Assembly: GCA_037951105.1 (NCBI GenBank)
Contig: JBAMJV010004002.1
Location: 62,001-126,000, forward strand
Source of the DNA: Echinarachnius parma
Taxonomy: Eukaryota; Echinodermata; Echinoidea; Clypeasteroida; Echinarachniidae
DNA length: 64,000 bases
Reading direction: 5' to 3'
A model generated the notes under the pieces. It had not been told where the DNA came from. It made no database searches and worked only from the letters and a program-made list of their open reading frames with translations. The position numbers were made by a program, and so were the translations under genes. This document shows, one piece after another, positions 39,101-51,100 of this stretch (positions within the stretch are counted from its first letter, which is position 1; each line of letters begins with the position of its first letter).

Positions 39101-42100
39101 TTGAAACATATGTCTGCCGAAAAAAAATCCATGAAAATAAACACAGTAGTGATTTTAGACTAGTTTTCTGATGCCAAATCTCACTTAGCCGCCAGATTGC
39201 GCCCCACCCACATTTAGCGCGGCAGCGTGATCGACATGTGATTGACAATTCATTGGCTTACGTCATGACGCGTCATCTACAGAATTTAGTTCATTAGTCC
39301 GTTCTTTAGATGACGTCACATTTTGGCGATTTAAAAGGGGCGTTCCCAGGACAATTAGATATTTACTAATTACCCCAAAATTGATTGATTTCATGAGAAA
39401 TGACTGCCAAATTCTTTTTCTTCGGGAAAAATTACATATAGAGAGCCGAAGTTCCTTCAACCTTGTACGAGATTCCCTTATTTGACAGGAATCCGTTTCT
39501 TGAGTGCCACAGAGTTGGCATCACAAACGACGGCAGACTTGAAGGGATAATGAGTTTTGGTAAAGAGAGTACAGTTTTGGTCAAACTTAATTTAGTAACC
39601 AAAACCTGCACAATTACATTACAAACTCACAGATATAACTCCGCCATGCTCGAAATGAATACACACATACAAATGACTAAATAAAAAGCCTGTTATCATT
39701 CACAAAGTACCGTTAAAACCCAAAATGGCGCTTTCTGAAAACTCATTGGCCCGAAGCCCCGAATTCTCATCAATGGCTCAACTTGAGTTAAACCATTTCG
39801 CACCCGCAGCCTTTTGTTTGGTTGCGATGATCTCCGGAGTTATTCAAATCGTTTCCTTTCATTATCCAGTCAATCCCTTGAGTTCTGCTTATAGGCATCA
39901 GGATAATGGGCCCTTTGAAATTCAGTCATATTATAGTTGGTCATCAGCCAAATTGCGTTCTGGATCATCCTGGACATTGAATTGCTGGTGACCAGTTAAA
40001 CTGTGACTGAAGTGCCCATTGTCCTGATGCCTATAATCAGAACTCAAGGGATTGACTGGATAATGAAAGGAAGCCATTATAATATCTCCGGGGACCATAT
40101 CAACGAGTCAATAGGTCTGCTGGTGCAAAGTGTTACCAGTAGTCTTTGTCTTTTTAGGCCGGGCTCAAGTTGAGCCACTGATGAGAATTCGAGCCATTGC
40201 ACAGCTAGCCACCTGACGTCGGGCCGATGTCGAAAGTTGTTGGCCGGATGTCAGCATAATCGCGGTTGGCTCGAAGTTAAAATGTCCGCCAGCCCAACAT
40301 CGTCACCACGTCATTTTGTGATACGTCAATTTCTGACAATGGCCCAACATCAACTCATGACATTGGACCAACATAACATTATGATGTGGGCGCGAGGTTA
40401 AAATGCCCTTAGCCCAACATTGTCCCAACATCATTTTGTGATGTCGGGCAAATGTCAATTTCCGACAATGGCCCAACACCAAATCCTGACATAGGACAGA
40501 TATCAAATTCTGATGTGGGCTCGACGTTAAAATGTCCGCCAGCCCAACATCGTCACCACGTCATTTTGTGATACGTCAATTTCTGACAATGGCCCAACAT
40601 CAACTCATGACATTGGACCAACAAAACATTATGATGTGGGCGCGAGGTTAAAATGTCCGCTAGCCCAATATTGTCCCAACATCATTTTGTGATGTCGGGC
40701 AAATGTCAATTTCCGACAATGGCCCAACACCAAATCCTGACATAGGACAGATATCAAATTTTGATGTGGGCTCGACGTTAAAATGTCCGCCAGCCCCAAC
40801 ATTGTCACCACGTCATTTTGTGATATTGGCATAACGTCAATTTCCGACAATGGCCCAACATCAACTCATGACATTGGACCAACATAACATTATGATATGG
40901 GCGCGAGGTTAAAATGTCCCACTAGCCCAACATTGTCACAACATCATTCTGTGATGTTGGCCCAACGTCAATTTCCGCCAATGGCCCAATATCAAATCCT
41001 GACGTTGGGCCAACATCAAATTCTGACGTTGGCCCGACATTAGCCCAACGTTATTTTTTATTGTTGGCCCAACATCAAATCTTGACGTTGGCCCAACATC
41101 AAATCTTGACGTTCGCCCGACGTTTGAATGTTCGCTAACCCAACATTGGCCCAACGTAATTTTTTGATGCTGGACCAACATCATAATTTGACAATGGCCC
41201 AATGTCATTAATATGACATCTCCAATAAGAGGTCGACCTAATATAGCGCCGATGTTGGGACTGGTATCAATTTAAGAGGTCGCTACCCAGCTAGCCACCT
41301 GACGTTGTGCCAACATTGGGCCAATGTAAAAAGTCGTTGGGCCTACATTAAAAATCCGACGTCGCCGCGACGTAAAAATGTCCGCCAGCCCAACATCAGC
41401 GCGGCGTTTTTTTTTTTTAATGCTGGCCAAACGTCATTTTGCGATTTCGACCCAACATCAATTATTCAGTCAGTGGTCAGTCATGGTTGTGAAATTAATG
41501 TCGGGACAATGTTAGTAATGAGACAAGAATAGGACATCTCAATTTTGACGTCAAACCGAAATCCTACGACGTCAGAATGGGCAGCAGTGAATCAAGTCGG
41601 CTAATAGTCATTAAGTTGATGTTGAGCCGATGTCAATGATCCGACATGAATATGACATCTCAATGATGCCGATGTCAGAACTGACAGCAATGAAACAAGT
41701 CGGCAAATGATCATAAAAGTGATGTTGCGCCGATGCCAATAGTCGGACATGAATATGCCATCTCCAATATGACGTCAGGCTAATATCGCACCGATGTCGG
41801 AAAAGATAGCAATTAAGGAGGTCGGTAAATGGTAGTAAAATTGATATCAGTCCGATGTTATTAATTAGACATGAATGTGATAAATATGTCAGGCTGATGT
41901 AAGAACTTGCAGCAATGAAACAACTCGGCAAATGGTCATTTAATTGATGTTGTGCCGAAGTCAATGATTAGACATGAATATGACATCTCAATGATGACGC
42001 CATAGCGATATCTTGCCGATGTCAGAACTGGCAGCAATGAAACAAGCCGGCAAATGGTCGCCAGTACCGACATCGGTACAACATTGACCCAACGTCATAT

Positions 42101-45100
42101 TTTAGCGGTCATATTTATGTATATTTAATAACATAAGCCCAACATCAATTTTGCAATCTTTGACTGACCTCTTAATTTGCTACCAGTTCCAACATCTGCG
42201 CGATATTAGCCCGACGTCATATTTGAGATCTCTTATTCATGTCGGATTAATGACATCGGCACAACATCAGTTTAATGACCATTTGCCGACTTGTTTAATT
42301 GCTGTCAGTTCTGACATCGGCAGGATATCGCTTTGGCGTCATCATATAGAGATGTCATATTGAGGTCCAATTAATAACATTGGCCAGACATCAATTTCAC
42401 AACCATGTACCGACCTCTTAAATTGCTACCAGATACAACATCATCACAATATCGGACTGACGTCATAGTAGAGATGTCATATTTATGTAGGAGTAATGAC
42501 ATCCGCCCAACATCTATTTCACATTCTTTTACCCACCTTTAAAATTTCGTAAAGTTCCGACATCTGTGCGGTATAGGCCCAAAGTCATATTTTGGATGTC
42601 ATATTTATGTCTAATTAATAACTGTGACCCGACATCAATTTCACAACATTTTACCGACCCCTTAAATTTCTAACAGTTTCAACATTGGCGCGATATTAGC
42701 CCGACGTCATAATATTGGACATGTCATATTCATGTCGGAATATTGACATCGGCTGAACATCGATTGCATGACTATTTAATGATTAGTTTCATTGGTGCCA
42801 TTTATGACATCGGCAGGATATCGCTTTGGCGTCATAATTGAGATGTCATATGGATGTCCAATAAAAACATTGGTCCGACATCAATATTACAACCATTTAC
42901 CGACCTCTTTAATTGCTACCAGTTCCAACATCGGCGAGAAATTATCCCGACGTCATATTGGAGATGACATATTCATGTCAGAATTTTAACATAGGCTGAA
43001 CATCGATTTCATGACTATTTGCTGACTCGTGTCATTGCTGCCAATTCAGACATCGGCGCGATATCGGCTTGACGTCATATTTGTGATGTCATATTGATGT
43101 CCAATTAATAACATCCGTTAACATCAATTCCACAACCATTTACCGACCTCTTAAAATGATATATTCCGACATCGGTACAACATTGGCCCAACGTCATATT
43201 TGAGATGTCATATTCATGTTGGTTTATTGACATCGGCCCAACATTAATATTACAACCCTCTATCGAGCTCTTAAATTCGTATCAGTTTCAGCATTGGTGC
43301 GATTTTAGCGCGACGTTTTATTTGAGACGTATTTTTTTCGTCAGCTTAATGACATTGGCACGACATTCAACTACAACCATTTTCCGACATATTTCATTTC
43401 CAAAACCTCCAACTGAAATTCGACGTTGGCGTAATGTTGGCGCGACGTCTGTTTGCCGACCGCGATCTTGCCGACGGCCTGCCGACACCGGTCCGACGTC
43501 AGTTAGCTAGCTGGATACTTATAATATTTTTGTTAACTTGCTTTGAGAATCTTGAATGAATTGAATTTCGTTTGATCGATTACAAACATTAGTAATTCAA
43601 AAGTAAAAAAAAAGAAGTATTGCTATCGGGGAATTCATGATCGATTATAAGCGATCGTAAGTGAAATGAAAATTTTCGATTTTTGGAATTATTTATATTT
43701 AAAAATATACTTTTGTCATGTCCTTGCTGCTGTATATAATTTAGAAGGATATATAAGAATATAAATAACACCTTTAAATAGTGTTATGAATATGATTTGA
43801 AGGTGGATTATTTCAGATTCAACGCTCTGCAAATACTAACCATTACAAAACATACATGCTAAGAAGAGGTGTATATATATTATACCGATTGCGACCTATG
43901 TTTGTTTAGGATGATAGGTTTAGGAGTAGGCAATAGGTGTAGGAATAGGATATTTAGAGAATTATGATTTATGAATGAATGTGTGTGAAGGTTAAACAAA
44001 AAGCATGGATCGGACGTGGAATCTATGCATGTTTTCCAATTTCTTTTTACGTTTTTGATGTTGGTCCTACGTTGGCCATTTGACATTGGGCCATTGTCAA
44101 ATTTTGATGTTGGTCCAGCATCAGAAAATGACGTTGGGCCAATGTTGGGTTAGCGGACATTCAAACGTCGGGCGAACGTCAAGATTTGATGTTGGGCCAA
44201 CAATAAAAACTAACGTTGGACTAATGTCAGGCTGGCGGACATTTTAATGTCGGGCCAACGTCAGAATTTGATGATGGCCCAACGTCAGGATTTGATATTG
44301 GGCCATTGGCGGAAATTGACGTTGGGCCAACATCACAGAATGATGTCGTGACAACGTTGGGCTAGCGGACATTTTAACCTCGAGCCGACATCATAATGTT
44401 ATGTTGGTCCAATGTCATGAGTTGATGTTGGGCCATTGTCGGAAATTGACGTCATGCCAATATCACAAAATGACGTAGTGATGATGTTGGGCTGGCGGAC
44501 ATTTTAACGTTGAGCCCACATCAGAATTTGATATCTGTCCTATGTCAGGATTCGGTGTTGGGCCATTGTCAGAAATTGACATTTGCCTCACATCACAAAA
44601 TGATGTTGGGACAATGTTGGGCTGGTGGACATTTTAACGTCGGGCCAACGTTTGTTTGTTTGTTTGTTTTATTTATTTAAACACGGCAATAAAAACTCGC
44701 TATCAGCCTTCAGGCTGTTTTTCAGCAAGTCCGTATGTACATACAAAATACAGAAAACAAATTAAACAAAATATATTTTTTTACAGAAATACAAAAATTA
44801 AACATACATTAAAATACAATAAAGAAACTTATTTAAATAACAAAAAACAAAATTGCAGTACAATTTGATAATCATAAAGAACTTGATGTTCTCTCAACGT
44901 CAGTAATCGATGTTGGGCCTACGTTAGAACTGACATTGGGCCATTGTCAATAATTGATGTTGGGCCGAAATCGCAAAATGACGTTGGGCCAGCATTAAAA
45001 AAAGACGCCGAGCTGATGTTGGGCTGGCGGACATTTTCACGTCGCGGGGACGTCGCATGCCGCATATCGGCCCAACGTCCTCTTAAAACGAATTTTACAT

Positions 45101-48100
45101 CGGCCCAACGTTGGCACGACGTCAGGTGGCTAGCTGGGTGGTTTCAACCATTTTAAATAAAATATTGTGCATGTGATGTTTTGTTGAAATAGTGATTAGT
45201 TAGAGAGATAATAAACAATTATTTAAAAACCTCATTAATTTGTAAATTTTTGAAAAGAGGAAGCATTTGTTAAATTTTGTTAACGACTGGTTCAAAATTA
45301 TCGAATATTGTGGAGCCCCACCCACAATTATTACAAATGGTTATGTTTATGGATATTTCAGCTATTTACGAACCGATTTTGATCAAATAAACTTTATGCT
45401 TTCATTAGAATTGTTTGCTCTTTTAATTTTACACTGAGGTTTTCATTATCTCACCAAAAAAGTATCTTGTGTATCACCCTCTATACCAAAACTCAACTAT
45501 CCCTTTAATATGTGTTAAAATGGCATAAAACAGTAGTCTCCGCTTATAAATATGGCAATGCAGGAATGAATTCTTTATTTTAGGGGGTACTTTTCCAATC
45601 TGATGGATATACAGACATTTTTCGGGAATGAAAAATAGTCTGATAATACACCTGTAGGTTGTTCAAAATATGTATTTTGTTATTGTTTGTTTGCTGCAGA
45701 CTGAGTTGACCATCAGTGAGGCACATGTTAGACAGCGATAAAGACTTTTATTATATGACTTGGCAAAATGCGAGTCATTGATTGGCTCAACACAGTCACG
45801 TGATTTCCATAATATTTTGTTATAGTTATATTACACGGCAGAGCCCACTATTCACCGCATGGCGCGCGCTGCAAGAGATATTGTATTATGACATCACAAT
45901 AAAGCCCCGTAATCAAAGATTTTTCCTCGATGTCACCCTGGCTACATCAGGATGTGAAACGGTTGGTGGTCTAACTGAAAAACACGGGGTGAACTTTTGG
46001 ACAGTGGCTTAATCAAATACGCTTCGTTCGGTCACCCGCACAAACATCACCTGGATGAGTGTAAATATAGTATAAAGTCAACTAAATTAAAAGGAAACGA
46101 GCATTATTATCATTGTCATTATATGCACAGTCAGATATCAGTTGTTGTGTATAGCTAGAGTTGGAGAGTTGGACTGCACATGCGCATAACAGACGAACAA
46201 ACCGGACCGATCACATAACCTCCTTCCAACTCCGTTGGCGGAGGTAATAAGAATGATATCGATCAAAGTTGAGTTTCCGAACTTTTTTTGAGGGGTGTAC
46301 ATGTATGTAGTTTGTTTAAATGTTGTTCATTTTTTTCACCAGAATCAATAGACCAGTGAGGTGCATGCTTGACAGAGATGAGGATATGTGTTCTACTGGT
46401 GGCAGGAATCCGTTCCTTGGACGCTACAGAGTCGGCTACAGCAACGATGGCAGACTTTCAGCACTTGACATCAAGCTTTATTGCAATGCTGGCTATAGTC
46501 ATGACTTTTCTGGGGCTGTACGTAATAACAGTAACATCCATTTAGTTTAATTTCCTTTCTTTATAGGCAAGTAGGCCTACATAATAACAGATATAGTATT
46601 AATGTTATTTAGCTTTAAAACAAGAGGGACTTCTACGGTTATGAAATGCTTAGGGTTATGAGTGTCACTTAGCCCATTATTTGAAAATTGTCTTAAATGT
46701 TAAGATTTATAAAATGAAATGCCTGATTAGTGTTTAAATGACACACTAGGAATAACTATTTCCAGTTGGTAGGATTATAACTTAACCCTAAAAAGGCCGG
46801 GCTATTTGAGGTCTTCAGCAGGCCGGGGGGGGGGGGGGGCATTATGGCCCCCCCCCCTAAGATCTCGGCCGCGGAGTGGCTGATCGCCGTGAAAAATTGC
46901 ACGCATGATAAGTGAAGTGTATAGAATACAATGGTAATTTTAATTTTTTGAAAAATTCATTAATTTGCATATTTATGGTAATTTATGCAAATAAGGTCAT
47001 ACAATTCATATTTTTACCCATGAATCATATATTCTTCATAATTAAACTCTGGTTTTCACTACATATATTCTTTAGAGCATTTGGAATAATAATACAACAA
47101 AATTTGGAAGAGCCAGGTTCTTCCTTATGTTTTCTATTCTTTTTATTATTTTTTATGTATTTCTTTGTTTTTTTAACTTATGTATTTTTATTTTTTTATT
47201 TTTTTATTTCTAACTATAATTCAACTATTTTGAACCCCAAAACAAACATATAAAATGTAAACAAGACCAAATAACCAATGATATACCTCATTTTACGAAA
47301 ACTGATATTTCCATATGTTTTGTACACAAATCACGAAATTGAGCAATTTTCGGGCTGACATGCATAGACAAATTAAAGGTTTTGTAATATCATAACTATG
47401 TGTGTAGCAAAGTTAGATTAACAGATTCAACGTTTACAACTCATTCAAAATTCAGCAGCGCGACTCGTAACACAAACAAAGAAACATGACTCAATTTCTT
47501 CAGTCTTAAGGAATTTGCATTGCTTACCATTCAGTCCCGTATTCATGTTAAGGTAATTTTATTTGCTTATCAGTGTTTTCATCAATTTGGTCCATTATAT
47601 CTTGTTGAATTGTTAACACAGTATAAGCCAGAAAAAACCCTACGCTCGAGCAAAAAGTCTTTATTTTGTGTCCCTCACAATGACAAGATCATACGGGGAA
47701 AGATCATTTTCATATGCGGCCCCTGTAATGGAATTACTTGCCTGAACACATTAGAAACATAGATACATATAAAAGGTTTAGAACGAGCTTGAAAACACAT
47801 TTATTTAACACTTCGTACATGTCGTAAAATTTAATAATTATGAACCCAGTGCACAATTGTATTCCTTTTGTATTCTTTTCTGAAAGCGCATAGAGACATG
47901 CAATTTTGCTTATGTGTTATGCGCTATATAAAAATGTTTCATTATTATTATTAGATCTGTATACGTATCGCAATAATTGTGTTGACAATATATTCAATCA
48001 GCCTGAATCATGCTTTTTTTTTCCATTCATCAATTTATTTAAATAAACTCACTTATTTACCGCTTCTTTCAGGTTACGAAGTGTGCAGTATTGCGCATTG

Positions 48101-51100
48101 ACAATACAATGTGTATCGATCCTTTCGTATGTAAAACGAGTATCATATTAAAAACTGCCTTCATGGATTTCATTTAGAGTTTATATATTCAGAATCATCT
48201 GTTTTAATCTTATGAACTATTTTAGCTCTGTTACCTTTTTACTCTTCTCTAAATTCAGGTATTGGAAAGGCTGTTTCGCACATTGACAATGTGTATCACT
48301 TTCCTGTGGCTACAGTAAGAAGTCACTTGTTCAAGACCAATATCCTATCCAAAACCGTTTTGTTAGAGATTTCATTTATGGCTTTTATTCTTTATATACT
48401 ATTTTAATTTACTTCACTATTTCAGCTCTCTTAATACTTTTTGTTCTTCTTCAGGTGATGGAAAAGGGCTGTATCGCACATTTTCAATGTGTATTACTTC
48501 CCTGTAGCATGACTAAGATGTCACTTGTGCAAGACCAATATCCTAGCCCAAACTGATTTCTGTGCATTTTAGTCATGGGTTTTATTCAGTATTTACGGTT
48601 TTAATTTACTTTACTATTTCAGCTTTTCAATTGTTTTTTCTTTCTTTTTGCTATTTAATTTTATGCTTCTTTCAGGTGTTGGAGAGGCTGTATTACACAT
48701 TGACAATGTGTATCGCTTTCCTGTGGTCAGAGTGAGAGGTCACTTGTGCAAGACCAATCTTCCTTCCAACACGGCCTTCCGTGGTTTCGGTGTTCCCCAA
48801 TCCATGATCATTTGCGAAACTTTCATGACGGACATCGCCGCAAGGCTCGACATCTCCCAACTGAAGGTATAATCATCATTCTCCGTTTGGTAGATCTATC
48901 AACCTTTTTCGCTGGTTAATTTGCCCGGGGGGGGGGGGGGGGGGGGGGTCTGTCCTCATTGAAAGGGGGGTATCATGCGTGACCAAGAAAACGAGTAATT
49001 AGGGTGGTTTTTCACGATCAGGCGAGATACTCGAGTATCTCGTTTAGGGTCTCAAAATCACCCAAAATCAGGAAATAGGGTATCTATTTTAGGCTGATGA
49101 ATTACTCGTTTAGGGTCTCAACAAGATAAATTACTCGTTTAGGGTCTCAAAAACTCAGCTTACTTGCTTAGGGTATCAAAAATAGTTATAACTTGCTTAG
49201 GGGTTTACAAAAAAATGATTACTTGCTTAGGGTATCAAAACTACTTGCTTAGGGGTTTACACAAAATTGATTACTTGCTTAGGGTATCAAATTACCGATA
49301 ATCATACTTGCTTAGGGTGTATTTTTTGCACCACGCAAATACTCGTTTAGGGTGCTTTTGGCAAGTCCTTGGTCACGCATGATACCCCCCTTTCTATGAG
49401 GACAGACCCCCCCCCCCCCCCCCGGGCTGGTTTGCGAAGTAAAAAAACATTGTTTTCCAATTCTAGGGCCCAAAACCTGAATCAGGTCGCCCAATATCGA
49501 ACAAATTTAGACAGTGGACTTCATATACATGTAAAACACGTTTGACTGTACAGTGCGAGTCAAACAAACCGGAACCGGACTTTGAAAAAGCTTCTAAATC
49601 CACAATGCTAAACATATGTATGTTGATATTGGCATCATGTTTAAGCTTGGGAAATTGCGTTTAAAATGATTTATCATACTCACTGATTACGTCATGCTTC
49701 ACCGAACGCGACCTAATTATCCAGCCATGCAAACATTACCCGTTCCAAGTTTGAAGTTGTATTGTTCCATCATGAATGGATGTGTCTGTTCACCTTTTTT
49801 TCTCAAAAGAACATTTGTGTACGCCTCTGACACTTTCGGTTAATTGTGGGGAATATCAAAATTTAGATTTTTAGTGTTTTGAATTCTCTATGATTTCAGC
49901 TTTAAAATGATGTATAACTTATGATACATATAAGTTTGTTGAAGGCGAGAAAAATGCAATTTAATAACGTGGACCAGAGCCTCGTTATTTGTTAAACAAC
50001 AGAGAAAATCGCTTCTAAAGTTTTGCATCATTCAGAAAAGCACTCTCACACATCGAGCGAAAGCTGAACAGTTAGCTTTCACTGTTTCGCTTTTCGTGAT
50101 CGATCAACAAGTAATGAAATCAGCTCAGTGCACGCGCAAAATTCATCAGCCAATCAACGAAGCTTTCGCCTGCATTACGTAATTGGACAAAGCCACGTCG
50201 GTTTCCTTTCAACATAGCTGGTGGGTCGGCACAGTGTTATCCCTTCTAACAATGAACTCATGATGTTCAGAAACGGCCCCATTCATTTATCCTGCCCCCG
50301 GCCGCCCCAGTACTTATTGCAACAGTACACTTTACACGATGAATCGTCACATCGGAGAAGCGTATTTTGATAATCAATCCAAGCGGCTACTGGCTACGGA
50401 GCAATGCTATCTTTTATTGAAATTCAAACTTGGAATACACTTTTCGGTAGTTATGATAATAAAGAGGTCTACTAACGCTCCCATTGCACCTTTTCTTTCG
50501 TAATTTTCCAGTCGATTCACTTTCATTATAATTCTAAAAGAAATTATTTTGCGGCAATGAAACTGGTTTTGAGCCAATCAGATTGCTTGTTTTAAATAGT
50601 GTAAATCCACAACATCATTGTGTTGCATCATTTTCCCGTAGGCTACACAACTTCACACGGCAGTATGTTCGAAGGACTAGAAGAAATCATATTTAATCAT
50701 TAATTTTTTAGTAAAAACGATTATTTAGAGCAAATGAATCGTGTTTTTTGTAAAATATTCCGCTTGTATTGCGTGGGGGTGATTTTACAGTACATTCTCG
50801 ACGGACAATATCATTATTCGCCCGTGGCGAATCACTTACTTTTTTTTTCCAAAAAAGGGTTAGATAATTTAAAAATTCATATTCAAAAGTAGAAGTAAAC
50901 AATACTATAATGCTATTTTTTCAAAGTATCACACTAAAGAAAACCGACAACCACAGAAGAAACGACTCGTATATTGTTAGCAAATACATCGAAAATCATA
51001 TCCCCCGTATGAAAACATAGATTAATCCGGGAATCCCCAGAAGGTACACTAGGACGGTCGATTGATCGTCTTGATCTGAATGTAACTAGCTACTTACGTA

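Larger units (their letters stand above)
40202..45136. mobile_element. 5 kb fold-back complex built of GACGTTGGGCCAACATC-type repeats
   Basis: Ends CAGCTAGCCACCTGACGTC and GACGTCAGGTGGCTAGCTG are exact complements. Outer arms of about 1.1 kb (40202-41287; 44043-45136) are inverted and each is a degenerate tandem array. A second palindromic element with the same ends (41288-43513, centre near 42110) is nested inside. Architecture resembles sea urchin TU / Drosophila FB elements. No transposase recognised; the short open frames within are repeat translations. Confidence 0.85.

Noticed and set aside
40303-43510. Multiple 65-117 codon frames with repeated motifs
   Set aside because: Translations of the GACGTT array; the repeats are DNA-level and frames are interrupted at random.
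40202-45136. CRISPR-like array
   Set aside because: Repeats are degenerate, there are no unique spacers of constant length, and the context is animal nuclear DNA.
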